Part shown: positions 7,318 through 15,440 of the stretch, in pieces
Layout of the letters: the number at the start of each line of letters is the position of its first letter
Position numbering within the stretch: the first letter of the stretch is position 1
From: Methanoregulaceae archaeon
GTDB taxonomy: Bacteria; Armatimonadota; Fimbriimonadia; Fimbriimonadales; Fimbriimonadaceae
Direction of reading: 5' to 3'
Length of the DNA: 64,000 bases
NCBI GenBank assembly: GCA_020850325.1
Contig: JADZEW010000016.1
Coordinates: forward strand, 1-64,000
Notes under the pieces: generated by a model
The model's input: only the letters and a program-made list of their open reading frames with translations
What the model was told of the DNA's origin: nothing
Database searches by the model: none
Made by a program: the position numbers and the translations under genes

Positions 7318-8586
7318 ATGTCAATGGGAAAGGAATTTGATGCGGCCAATGATGGCGAATCGATTGTTCTGCGCTACCTGGAAACTCGGCGCGAAGACCT
7401 GAAGGATCTGGTCCTCGTGCAGTACTCAGGGATGGTCGAGCGGATTGCTCGGCGCTTCGCGGGGATCGAGCCCTTCGAGGATCTCGTCCAGGTTGGGTTT
7501 ATCGGACTGCTTAACGCGTTAACTAAGTTCGACCCGACGGCTGGAGTGCGCTTCAACACCTATGCGACCTACCTGGTAGCTGGGGAAATGAAGCACTACC
7601 TACGGGATCGGGCGCAGACCATTCGGCAACCGGCCTGGCTACAAGAACTGCGTCACAAGGTGACCAAGGCCGCTGGTTTGCTGCAGGCGAACCTCTGTCG
7701 TCAGCCGACCGAACGCGAAATTGCGGAACACCTCGGCGTGACGGAGGCTTCGGTTCGCGAAGTGTTCTTGACCCAAGAGATGCTCAAGCTCTCCTCGCTT
7801 GACACGACGCCGACAGACGACGACGGCGAATCGGAAGTCGAGCGATTGGATTCCAGCGACTACTGCGTCGAGCAGCTGAGCGTCGAGGATAGGTTGGTTC
7901 TCGAGCAGGCGATGAGCCAGCTGCGTGATCTCGAGCGCCAAGTCCTCGTGATGTTCCACTTCGACTCGCTCAGCCAGACCGAAATCGCGGCCCGCCTCGA
8001 CATCTCGGGCAACTACGTCTCCCATATCCTCCGCCAGTCGCTCGCCAAGCTCCGAAAGATCTTGCAGAAGGAGCAGGAGCAGGATCGGCTGCTCCGCCGA
8101 CAAGCGTCGGAGATCGATTACGACGTCATTGACGCCCTCACCGGCGCGTACACCGATGGGTTCTTCCGATCAAGGCTCGAAGAAGAAGTCCACCGAGCAT
8201 CCTGCAACAATGCGGCGGTCGGCGTGGTCGTTATTCGGTTCTCAGGCCTGGAGACTCTGCGCAAGTTCTACGGTGCCACCAGCGTCGATGACTTCCTGTC
8301 GGATGCGGCTGACTTCATCCGAGACTCGGTGCGACGTCTGGACCTTGTGTGCCGCCATGAAGAAACCGCGTTCGGGGTCATTCTTCCATCGTCGGGTCAC
8401 AATGTGCCTTTGATTCAGCGCCGCCTTGTGGGCAAAATCGTGAACTGGGTCAACCAACGCTACGCCCGCAACTCGCCGGTTCGTGTCGAGATTGGGCATG
8501 CGTCATTCCCCGAGTCGGGCCGGACGGGCAAGGAACTTCTCACCTCCGTGGTGATGGAGCCGATCATCATCAGCGAAGCCGCGTAA
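7318..8586 (+). CDS. Sigma-B/F/G-type sigma factor fused to a degenerate GGDEF domain
   Basis: 422 residues from ATG 7318 (GAGGG 6 bases upstream; a second ATG is at 7324). Region 2 lies at about 30-95 (DLVQVGFIGLLNALTKFDPT, RFNTYA), region 3 at about 100-160, and region 4 at about 195-250 with the helix-turn-helix LSQTEIAARLDISGNYVSHI. Residues 265-410 resemble a diguanylate cyclase fold: the opener DALTGAYTDGFF matches the D-x-L-T-x-x-x-N/D-R-R entry of GGDEF domains. The signature position reads RHEETAFGVILP instead of R-Y-G-G-D-E-F-x-x-L-L-P, so catalysis is unlikely. The tail may be a nucleotide or partner sensor controlling the sigma factor. Neighbours give no regulon clue. Confidence 0.85.
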   Translation: MSMGKEFDAANDGESIVLRYLETRREDLKDLVLVQYSGMVERIARRFAGIEPFEDLVQVGFIGLLNALTKFDPTAGVRFNTYATYLVAGEMKHYLRDRAQTIRQPAWLQELRHKVTKAAGLLQANLCRQPTEREIAEHLGVTEASVREVFLTQEMLKLSSLDTTPTDDDGESEVERLDSSDYCVEQLSVEDRLVLEQAMSQLRDLERQVLVMFHFDSLSQTEIAARLDISGNYVSHILRQSLAKLRKILQKEQEQDRLLRRQASEIDYDVIDALTGAYTDGFFRSRLEEEVHRASCNNAAVGVVVIRFSGLETLRKFYGATSVDDFLSDAADFIRDSVRRLDLVCRHEETAFGVILPSSGHNVPLIQRRLVGKIVNWVNQRYARNSPVRVEIGHASFPESGRTGKELLTSVVMEPIIISEAA

Positions 8587-8591
8587 GTTCG

Positions 8592-8611
8592 TGCGCAGTA
8601 CAATCTGCGCA
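8592..8611 (+). promoter_or_regulatory. Palindrome containing a -10 box at the kbl start
   Basis: TGCGCAG-TACAAT-CTGCGCA: a perfect 7-bp inverted repeat whose 6-base centre is a good -10 box (8599-8604). The ATG at 8611 follows the box by 6 bases, so the transcript would start at or next to the start codon. The palindrome could be an operator. Confidence 0.5.
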
Positions 8612-9816
8612 TGAACGCACGGTTTCAGGATTGGCTCGGCGACCAGCTGCAGACGTTGAAGGATCAGCACCTCTACAAGGTGCCCAAGATCCTCGAGTCG
8701 CCGGCCGGCGGACGGGTTCGCATGGACGGGCGCGAGGTCGTCAACCTGTCGAGCAACAACTACCTTGGGCTCGCCAACCATCCCAAGGTGCGCCAAGCGG
8801 CCCTTGACTCGATCGAGCGCTGGGGCGTCGGTGCAGGCGCAGTGCGCTGGATCGGCGGCACGATGAGTGTGCATGAAGAGCTGGAAGAGCGGCTCGCCAA
8901 GTTCAAGAAGACCGAAGCGGTGCTCGTCTTCACCGGTGGCTTCACTGCCAACTCCGGCTGCATCCCCGCCGTGCTGACCGACAAGGACGTTGTGATCTCC
9001 GACGAACTCAACCATGCGTCGATCATCGATGGCGTCCGGCTGTCCCCCGCCGCTTACCGAAAGTCCGAAGGGTGGGTGTACGCCCACAAGGACATGAACG
9101 ACCTTGAGCGCGCCCTGAAGCTCGCAAATGAGAAAGGATTCGCCAAAAAGTTGATCATTACCGATGGTGTGTTCAGCATGGATGGCGATATCGCCCCCAT
9201 GCCGGACATCGTCAACCTGGCCGAGCAGCACAATGCGATTGTCATGATCGACGACGCTCACGGGAGCGGAGTGCTGGGTGAACACGGCGCGGGAACGACG
9301 TCGCACTTCGGGCTCTATGGCCGCGTGGATATCCAGCTCGGCACGCTGAGCAAGGCGCTTGGCGTCATCGGCGGCTACATCGCGGGCTCGGCAAAGCTCA
9401 AGGATTGGCTGATCAACCGCGGCCGACCCTACCTATTCTCGACCGCCCATCCGCCCATGGTTGCTGCGGCGCTGATCGCCGCGCTCGATGTGATGGAGAA
9501 CGACCCCGAGCCGATGCGCAAGTTGTGGGACAACACCCGCAAGTGGAAGCAGATGCTCGCGGACAACGGCTTCGACACGATGGGCAGCGAGACTCCGATC
9601 ACCCCGGTCTACGTGGGTGACGAGGCGATGGCCCAAGAGATGGAGCGGCAGCTGTTCGAGGAAGGCGTCTACGCGCTGGCGATCGTGTTCCCGACCGTCG
9701 CGCGGGGCAAGGCAAGACTGCGCACGATGCCCAATGCCACCCACACGGAAGGAGACTTGGAGTTCGCGATCAAGGCGTTCTGCCGCGTGCGTGATCGGTT
9801 GATGGTCAAGGGATAA
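8611..9816 (+). CDS. kbl: Glycine C-acetyltransferase (KBL) / AONS-family PLP enzyme
   Basis: 401 residues, alpha-oxoamine synthase family. It carries the PLP-binding lysine in GTLSKALGVIGGYIAG (K248), the stacking histidine in DELNHASIID (H135), and IDDAHGSG (about 214-221). These enzymes condense glycine or alanine with an acyl-CoA. The TLSKA..GVIGGY signature and length fit Bacillus-type 2-amino-3-ketobutyrate CoA ligase (threonine catabolism) better than BioF, and no bio genes are adjacent. No threonine dehydrogenase gene is next to it either, so the substrate assignment is inference. A palindromic promoter overlaps the start. Confidence 0.85.
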   Translation: MNARFQDWLGDQLQTLKDQHLYKVPKILESPAGGRVRMDGREVVNLSSNNYLGLANHPKVRQAALDSIERWGVGAGAVRWIGGTMSVHEELEERLAKFKKTEAVLVFTGGFTANSGCIPAVLTDKDVVISDELNHASIIDGVRLSPAAYRKSEGWVYAHKDMNDLERALKLANEKGFAKKLIITDGVFSMDGDIAPMPDIVNLAEQHNAIVMIDDAHGSGVLGEHGAGTTSHFGLYGRVDIQLGTLSKALGVIGGYIAGSAKLKDWLINRGRPYLFSTAHPPMVAAALIAALDVMENDPEPMRKLWDNTRKWKQMLADNGFDTMGSETPITPVYVGDEAMAQEMERQLFEEGVYALAIVFPTVARGKARLRTMPNATHTEGDLEFAIKAFCRVRDRLMVKG

Positions 9817-9842
9817 CACCCGAGCGCCAAGCTCAAAGCTGC

Positions 9843-9873
9843 TTTGTGGGCGAGGGATGAGTCGTGCCCTCGC
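9843..9873 (+). repeat. Dispersed palindromic repeat, family A, copy 2
   Basis: TTTGTGGGCGAGGGATGAGT followed by CGTGCCCTCGC, in the intergenic space between the convergent kbl and mutL genes. It is the reverse complement of copy 1 at 4560 with only small differences, and its GCGAGGG/CCCTCGC arms can pair. Confidence 0.75.
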
Positions 9874-9884
9874 ACCTCCAAGGC

Positions 9885-11660
9885 CTAATGCCGATAGAAC
9901 TTCTTCAGCAGCTCATGCCGCGATAGCGTGATTGTGATCGGGCGTCCGTGCGGGCACAGGTACGGATTCTCGGTCGTCGCCAGATCGAGGATCAGCTTTT
10001 CCATCTCGGCATGCGACAGCGGGTCGCCGGCCTTCACCGCCATCTTGCACGCGCTCATGATCCAGATCTGCTCGCGGGTGGGGGTGAGCTTGCGCGAAAC
10101 CGCACTGTCGACCAGTTCGTCCACCACATCGCGCAGCACCCGCATCGGGTCCTTCCCCCGCAGCGCCGCCGGGACCGCGCGCACCACAAAGCTCTCGCCT
10201 CCGAATGGCTCGATGTCGAAACCCACGTCCACCACTTCTTGAAGCCGCTCGCGGAGCATCATCGCCGCCGGGCGGTCGAGGTGGAGCGTCTCGGGAGCGA
10301 GGAGCGTTTGCTTCTCGATGGCGTGCAGGCCCTTCAGGCCGCACAGATATTCGTAGAGGATGCGCTCGTGGGCGACGTGCTGGTCGATGATCACGATGCC
10401 GCGTGCGGTCTCCGCGATGATCAACGTGTCCATCGCCTGGCCGATCACCCGCAGCCCCTCAAGCAACTCAATGAACGGGAATCGCTCGCGATCGCCGGTC
10501 ACCCCGGGCGGCAGCGAGATCGAGCTCTCCGGCATCGGCACGGGCATCTCTAAAGGAGCCTGAGCCGCCATGGCCGCTTCAAAGATCCCCGCCCCGAACG
10601 TGCTCATCGGCGAGGGCATCGCCGCTTCGGCGAGCGCTTGGTTCGCGGCGGCGATCCCGGCCGCGTCGGGCATCATTCCGCTCTCCATCAGCGCCGCTCG
10701 GATGGCGGTGCGCACCGCGTCAAACGCCTGCCCTTCCTGCTGAAATCGAACCTCGCTCTTCGTGGGAGAGACGTTCACATCCACCCGCGCCGGATCGACC
10801 TCGATCATGAGCACCACGCCGGGGTATCGCTTCTCGGGAGTCAGGTCGCGGTATGCCTGATCCACCGCCGCGGTCAGCATCCGCGAGCGCACCGGCCGCC
10901 CATTCACATACACGTATTGGTAGGCGCGCGTCGGGCGGGTCATGTAGGGCGGGCTGACCCATCCGTGGACGCGCAGATTCGGGTGAACCAGCTCTGCCGG
11001 CACCATGCCTCTCGCCTGATCGCGCCCCCACAGTTCGGCAATCGCCTGCTGCAGATCGCCCGAGCCGGTGGTCGTCAGCGCCTGCTGGCCGTTGTGGATC
11101 ACGGTGAACGCCACGTGCGGATACGCCATCGCGTAGCGGGTGACATGCTCGAGCGCGGCCGAGAGCTCGGTCGTATCGCTCTTGAGGAACTTGAGCCGCG
11201 CAGGGGTGTTGAAGAACAGGTCCTCGACCGTGATCTCCGTCCCTCGCGGCCCGGCGACGCGGGCAACGCCTTGGATGGTCCCGCCCTCCACGCTGATTCG
11301 CGTGCGCCCGCTGTCGTCGGTTCCGGTCGAGAGCGTGAACCGCGACACCGACGCAATCGAGGGCACGGCCTCCCCGCGGAATCCCAGCGTCGAAACTAGG
11401 AGGAGATCATCGGCCGAGGTGATCTTCGACGTCGCGTGGCGCTGGAGCGCCATCTGCGCCTCGTCGGGAGCCATACCGATGCCGTCGTCACTGACTCGGA
11501 TGAGTGTCCGACCCGCATCGGAAAGCTCGACGGTCACCCGCGTCGCTCCCGCATCGAGCGCATTTTCGACGAGTTCCTTGACCACCGAGGCCGGGCGCTC
11601 GACGACCTCACCGGCCGCGATTTGGTTGACGGTGTGCGGATCGAGCAAACGAATCTTCAC
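9885..11660 (-). CDS. mutL: DNA mismatch repair protein MutL (endonuclease type)
   Basis: 591 residues from a GTG start. The N-terminal GHKL ATPase shows GEVVERPASVVKELVENALD (conserved Glu and Asn), DDGIGM and a TLGFRGEA segment. The C-terminal dimerisation/endonuclease domain keeps DQHVAHERILYE (residues 426-437, DQHA motif with V for A), SACKMAVKAG (about 536-545) and CPHGRP (569-574), which together build the zinc-containing nicking site found in bacteria without MutH. MutL should therefore incise DNA after MutS recognition. mutS is not in the window. The gene faces kbl and diverges from the poly-G gene at 11787. Confidence 0.96.
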   Translation of the reverse strand: MKIRLLDPHTVNQIAAGEVVERPASVVKELVENALDAGATRVTVELSDAGRTLIRVSDDGIGMAPDEAQMALQRHATSKITSADDLLLVSTLGFRGEAVPSIASVSRFTLSTGTDDSGRTRISVEGGTIQGVARVAGPRGTEITVEDLFFNTPARLKFLKSDTTELSAALEHVTRYAMAYPHVAFTVIHNGQQALTTTGSGDLQQAIAELWGRDQARGMVPAELVHPNLRVHGWVSPPYMTRPTRAYQYVYVNGRPVRSRMLTAAVDQAYRDLTPEKRYPGVVLMIEVDPARVDVNVSPTKSEVRFQQEGQAFDAVRTAIRAALMESGMMPDAAGIAAANQALAEAAMPSPMSTFGAGIFEAAMAAQAPLEMPVPMPESSISLPPGVTGDRERFPFIELLEGLRVIGQAMDTLIIAETARGIVIIDQHVAHERILYEYLCGLKGLHAIEKQTLLAPETLHLDRPAAMMLRERLQEVVDVGFDIEPFGGESFVVRAVPAALRGKDPMRVLRDVVDELVDSAVSRKLTPTREQIWIMSACKMAVKAGDPLSHAEMEKLILDLATTENPYLCPHGRPITITLSRHELLKKFYRH

Positions 11661-11667
11661 TCTGAAC

Positions 11668-11673
11668 AGTTTG
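11668..11673 (-). promoter_or_regulatory. Possible -10 box of mutL
   Basis: CAAACT on the minus strand, ending 7 bases before the GTG start codon. The spacing matches the TANNNT boxes seen at other first genes in the window, though the first base differs. No ribosome binding site is visible. Confidence 0.35.
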
Positions 11674-11731
11674 AAACTTCACACAACAACCATGCACAGC
11701 TACTCAGTTGAGAAAAACTTTGACAAATTCG

Positions 11732-11760
11732 TTGTAAGCAGGACAAAAGTGTTATATAGT
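11732..11760 (+). promoter_or_regulatory. Sigma-70-type promoter before the redox gene
   Basis: TTGTAA (11732-11737) and TATAGT (11755-11760) are separated by 17 bases in a markedly A/T-rich stretch; a perfect TTGACA lies at 11720-11725 but is too far from the -10. Transcription would begin near 11767, about 20 bases before the ATG at 11787. Confidence 0.5.
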
Positions 11761-11786
11761 ATAGAAAACCGTTGGATGCAAGCGCT

Positions 11787-13137
11787 ATGGTAGGCGGCAA
11801 CAACCCCCGGCAACGAATAGATCAGGTTCTTCGCGCGACGAGTTCAACTGTGATCGCGCTCATCGCGTTGTCTGCATATCTAACCGTCATGACTGTTGAA
11901 CGACTTCAACTCGAGACGTCTGGCTTCGCTGGCGGTGCACTCCTCCTCAGTTCGAGTCAATCCAATCTGGAACAGCAGTACAGCGACCTGTCCAAACATC
12001 TGCCAATCGTGGTGGCCGTCGAAGGCACTCCGCGCGGACAGATGCTGGAGGGCCAGGTGAAGATGCTCACGAAGGGGTCAGCGAGCGGGGGGGGGGGGGG
12101 CACCGCTTATCATTATGGACCAGGTGCGTCAACGCGGCGCCAGCGTATATTTTGGGCAAACGGGTGTTAATCTGGGGCTGGCACAACTCCATCAGAGTGA
12201 GACTGCTCGAGGCCGAAGTGTTGCGCCCCTTCTAGTCGGCTTCTCCGCTTTCCTCGTTGGGATAATGTGGCGGCCACAGCGTTTGGCAACGGCTTTGTTA
12301 GTTGGTTTAGCCGCCGTTGTCGCATCTGTTCGTTACTTCTACAAATGCGTGACTTGTCCTGATGTCGTGCTTCCCGTCCTGCAGGTTGATCTAACACTGG
12401 CAGGGGTAGTGTTGTTCACTGCCGCTTCGTTCCTGATCCTCCATTCACGGGCAACACTCGTGCCACACCTACTGTCTTTCGCTGTAGCCTATCAGTTGTA
12501 TCTACTCTTTGAGTTGGGGGCTGACTGCAGCCTATGCTTAGCGATCCTTGCGCTAATCACTCTGGCCACTACTGCGGAATCCATGAAACCCCTTGATTCA
12601 GATCCAGTTCGTATGAGGAAGTGGGCCCATCGTTCGCTCTGCGGCGCTGCAACTGCAACGGTAGCCCTGCTGTTTCTTGCCGGTCAGCATACAGGTCAGC
12701 AATTGGCAGCGACCCCGCAGGTAGCACCCAAGATTAATGCCGAAGCTCTTGTTGGTCAACACTGGGATCTGCTGCAGGTCGAAGGCCTTGTTCCAGAACA
12801 GGGCCCCTTCTTGCTCGTCATTGGCTCCTCTGAGTGCGCGCCTTGTCGTCTTGCATACCGATGGGCTGCAACCGACCTTAATCTGCCAACACATGCTGTA
12901 GAACCATTTGCTGATCGAAGCGGTGAGTCTGTTGCTCGTTCACGCGCATGGCTATCCGAGACCTCTCCAATTACTGCATCACCGACCCTAGCATTGATCG
13001 GATCTAGCGGACGGATTCTAGCCATTGAACAGGGCTGGGCAGAGAATGCGGCCGTAAAGGAGAGCTTGAAAAAAACAATGTTCTCGCTCGTTTCTACTGA
13101 CGTGGAAACGGCGAAGCAACAAGGAGAAGATCGATGA
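11787..13137 (+). CDS. VKOR/thioredoxin-like membrane protein, split at a poly-G tract
   Basis: Two frames join at a run of 14 G (12087-12100). As written, translation from ATG 11787 stops at TGA 12168-12170. With 13 G (or 16) the frame continues to 13137, giving about 449 residues. The restored protein has an N-terminal span (about 17-35), an extracytoplasmic segment with a Gly-rich linker encoded by the G tract, then four to five spans with two CxxC pairs (KCVTC near 187, DCSLC near 247), resembling the vitamin K epoxide reductase fold. A final thioredoxin-like domain with CAPC (near 351) follows. VKOR-thioredoxin fusions oxidise secreted proteins. The family assignment is moderate. The next gene, for a ten-cysteine secreted protein, overlaps it by 4 bases. 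The break is either phase variation or a homopolymer error. Confidence 0.65.
12087..12100 (+). repeat. Homopolymeric tract of 14 G inside a coding region
   Basis: Fourteen consecutive G interrupt the VKOR-like gene. Such tracts are classical slippage sites, and the number present places the downstream coding sequence out of frame by one base. It is by far the longest mononucleotide run I noticed in the window. Confidence 0.95.
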
Positions 13138-13457
13138 AATGGAAACTGGCCTTGCCGGCCCTAATCGGATTGGCCTGCGCAACCGCAATGGGGTCAAACC
13201 CTTGCCCCGCTAACGGTAAATCCATGGGCACCGCGATTCAACGTAAGTGCGAAAGCGGTGTCCCGAATTGCTCATTCTTGCTTCCGAATTATACTTCGGA
13301 TCGGGTATGCAACGTCTGGTGCTGCTATGATTACTCTGGCGCGCCGATGGGTTACTTGTTGGAGGGTTGTAGTGCTTGGGCACCCAATGGTTGTTGTAGC
13401 GACCTGAACCCAGGTTGGTTACCCAATGGGGCACCGATCTGCGACGACCCACTGTGA
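13134..13457 (+). CDS. Secreted cysteine-rich small protein
   Basis: 107 residues. A signal peptide (MKWKLALPALIGLACATAMG) probably ends after ATA, near residue 18-20; the LAC there does not make a proper lipobox. The mature part of about 88 residues contains ten cysteines, including two CC pairs (VWCCYDY and GCCSDL), and is rich in Asn, Gly, Pro and aromatic residues. I know no family match. The ATG overlaps the TGA of the redox gene (ATGA) and is preceded by AAGGAGAAG, so the two are probably translationally coupled. An even number of cysteines beside a disulfide-exchange membrane protein suggests an enzyme-client pair. The function is unknown. Confidence 0.75.
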   Translation: MKWKLALPALIGLACATAMGSNPCPANGKSMGTAIQRKCESGVPNCSFLLPNYTSDRVCNVWCCYDYSGAPMGYLLEGCSAWAPNGCCSDLNPGWLPNGAPICDDPL

Positions 13458-13466
13458 GAAGGGCAC

Positions 13467-13492
13467 GGATTCTGGTCGCATGACCAGAATCC
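13467..13492 (+). promoter_or_regulatory. Perfect 11-bp hairpin before the pseudopilin gene
   Basis: GGATTCTGGTC-GCAT-GACCAGAATCC lies between the cysteine-rich gene and the pseudopilin, ending 4 bases before the TAGGAG ribosome binding site. It could end or attenuate transcription from upstream, stabilise mRNA, or be an operator. It has no T tail. Confidence 0.55.
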
Positions 13493-13506
13493 GACTAGGA
13501 GATGAA

Positions 13507-14139
13507 ATGAGAAAGAACAAAGCCTTTACGCTCGTCGAGATGATCGTGGTCATTGCGATCATCGCCGTGCTGGCAGCACTCCTCGTACCCGTGGCCGCGC
13601 GAGCTCGAGCGTCTGGTCAAGAGACCGAGTGCCTAATGCGAATGCGTCAGGTGTACATCGCTCTAAAGCTGTACTCGGAGGATCATGGCTCGATGGCTCC
13701 ACCTGCGCCAGGCTTGGTGCCCTTGGCCCCCTATGCCAAGAGCGAGGCGGTTTTCCAGTGCCAGGTGGAGAACTCGATCAAGCCAAGAGCCGACGGACAA
13801 TATCGGGCGCAGTTGCTGGACCTGACCGAGAACGGCCCAGCCTCCCCATTTCGGATCAGCTACGGATATCTTGGCGACTACACGAACGAGACGATACTGG
13901 GTGTCTGGTCCAAGGTTGGCGCGCTTTCTAAAGTCGGCGTGATCGCCTGCCCCTGGCACGCGCCACTCAAGGGCGAGCAGAGTCCCTTGTTGAAGCATCT
14001 TCAACCCCGCGAAGGAGTTACCTTGCGAATTTGCAACGAGGGTAGCGTGTATAAGTGGCCAAAAGCTCTCTGGCGCCACATTAACACTGGCGATCTCTTC
14101 TTCCATCCGTATAGCGGGCGGGAGCTCTTCGGGCCATGA
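13507..14139 (+). CDS. Type II secretion/type IV pilin-like pseudopilin
   Basis: 210 residues from ATG 13507 (TAGGAG 5 bases upstream). The N-terminus MRKNKAFTLVEMIVVIAIIA is a prepilin peptidase site: cleavage would fall between A6 and F7 (Ala instead of the usual Gly), leaving Glu+5. After the hydrophobic helix comes ECLMRMRQVYIALKLYSED and DHGSMAP, the pattern of the abundant prepilin-like proteins of Planctomycetes and Armatimonadota. Two cysteines in the C-terminal half (CQVEN and ACPWHAP) may form a disulfide. It sits in the redox gene cluster and overlaps the next gene by 4 bases, so it may share its export route with pilC at 6020. Confidence 0.88.
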   Translation: MRKNKAFTLVEMIVVIAIIAVLAALLVPVAARARASGQETECLMRMRQVYIALKLYSEDHGSMAPPAPGLVPLAPYAKSEAVFQCQVENSIKPRADGQYRAQLLDLTENGPASPFRISYGYLGDYTNETILGVWSKVGALSKVGVIACPWHAPLKGEQSPLLKHLQPREGVTLRICNEGSVYKWPKALWRHINTGDLFFHPYSGRELFGP

Positions 14140-14459
14140 GGGCAGCCGTGTTTGCGTTAGTGTTAGTTGGATGCGCGAAGCCACCGCCCGTCGTGGTGGG
14201 TCATTCTCTTGTCCTGTCGGAAGCGAGGCTCCAAGTGGGCGCGGATGGGCAACTTGAAGTTTCTGGCAGCGTACAAAACCAAGGCACCGCCACGCAGGGC
14301 AGCATCGAGTTCGAAGTGTTTGATGCTACGGGCTCCCCTTCGGGATCGGTCATCGCGCGTTTCCCATCGGTGGACTCAGGCGCCACGAGAGAGTTCAGCG
14401 TGCCCGTGGGGCCGACCGTGAAAGGTTTTCGCCTCAAGCAGATCAAGACCGCACCCTAG
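14136..14459 (+). CDS. Small predicted lipoprotein
   Basis: 107 residues with a lipobox LVGC (Cys13) after a short hydrophobic stretch. The mature part (about 23-100) is a predicted all-beta domain: ...VSGSVQNQGTATQGSIEFEV... resembles FxLYD/CARDB-type immunoglobulin-like folds with the pattern of a sequence-variable beta sandwich. The ATG overlaps the pseudopilin stop (ATGA), so it is co-translated with it. A role in anchoring or assembling the pseudopilin is only suggested by position. Confidence 0.75.
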   Translation: MRAAVFALVLVGCAKPPPVVVGHSLVLSEARLQVGADGQLEVSGSVQNQGTATQGSIEFEVFDATGSPSGSVIARFPSVDSGATREFSVPVGPTVKGFRLKQIKTAP

Positions 14460-14565
14460 ACCTGACACTTCTCCGTAAAGAACATGGGCTCATGATGCCG
14501 ATGATTCTATTGTATCGCCCACCGCGCAACATTGCCGGGGGCGGTTATGGCTGCGGACAGGGTCT

Positions 14566-15429
14566 ATGTTCACGTTTATCGGCATCATCATCGCGCTGGT
14601 CGCCACCATGCTGGGTTACGTCATGCACGGTGGCAAAGTCGCCGTCTTGATGCAGGTCACCGAGTTCATCATCATCGGCGGTTGCGGCCTCGGCTCGTTT
14701 CTTGCCGCCCACGGGATGAAGAATTTCCAGGGGGCGATCAAGGCCGTGATGGGGCTCCTCAAGCCCGACCCCTACACCAAGGGCGCCTACCTCGACGTGC
14801 TGAAGATGATGTTCCAGCTGTTCAACGTCGCGCGAAAGGAAGGACTCCTCGGCCTCGAACAGCACATCGAGGACCCTGAGAAGAGCGAGATCATCAAGAA
14901 GTTTCCGTCGTTCCTCAACAACCACCACGCCAAAGATTTCTTCTGCGACACGATGAAGGTCATCTTGACCGGCGCGGTCGGGCCGCATGACCTCTCGGAG
15001 ATGATGGAGATCGACCTGGAGACCGCCCACCAAGAGCAGATGGTGCCCGCGACGGCGATCCAGACGGTGGGCGATGCGATGCCGGGCTTCGGCATCGTCG
15101 CGGCGGTTTTGGGCGTTATCATCACGATGGGCAAGATCGCCGAGGGTGACCCGTCCGCGATTGGCCAGTCGGTTGCCGCGGCGCTGGTTGGTACGTTCCT
15201 GGGGATTCTGCTCGCCTACGGTATGTTCGCGCCGATTGCGAAGGCGATCGAGCTTCGCTTAGCGGCCGAGAGCAGCTACATGAACTGCATTCGGTTCGCG
15301 CTGTTCAGCTTCGCCCGTGGCGAGTCGCCGATCACGTGCGTCGAGTTCGCTCGCCGCAATATCGAGCCGTCCGTCCGCCCTGGATTTGCCGAAATGGAAT
15401 CGGCGGTGAAGGAGAAACCGGCCGCGTAG
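14566..15429 (+). CDS. motA: Flagellar motor stator protein MotA
   Basis: 287 residues with four membrane spans (about 2-20, 28-48, 168-190, 200-222) and the cytoplasmic loop typical of MotA between spans 2 and 3. The N-terminus MFTFIGIIIALVATMLGYVM HGG and the segment GDAMPGFGIVAAVLGVIITM (conserved proline) are characteristic of the proton-driven stator family. It would form the MotA5-MotB2 ion channel with the gene product 154 bases downstream. No other flagellar genes are in the window. Confidence 0.93.
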   Translation: MFTFIGIIIALVATMLGYVMHGGKVAVLMQVTEFIIIGGCGLGSFLAAHGMKNFQGAIKAVMGLLKPDPYTKGAYLDVLKMMFQLFNVARKEGLLGLEQHIEDPEKSEIIKKFPSFLNNHHAKDFFCDTMKVILTGAVGPHDLSEMMEIDLETAHQEQMVPATAIQTVGDAMPGFGIVAAVLGVIITMGKIAEGDPSAIGQSVAAALVGTFLGILLAYGMFAPIAKAIELRLAAESSYMNCIRFALFSFARGESPITCVEFARRNIEPSVRPGFAEMESAVKEKPAA

Positions 15430-15440
15430 GCTGCGGGAGC

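Noticed and set aside
11720-11725. Perfect TTGACA as the -35 of the redox gene
   Set aside because: It is 27 or more bases from the best -10; TTGTAA 11732-11737 with TATAGT gives the proper 17-base spacing. It may serve another start or none.
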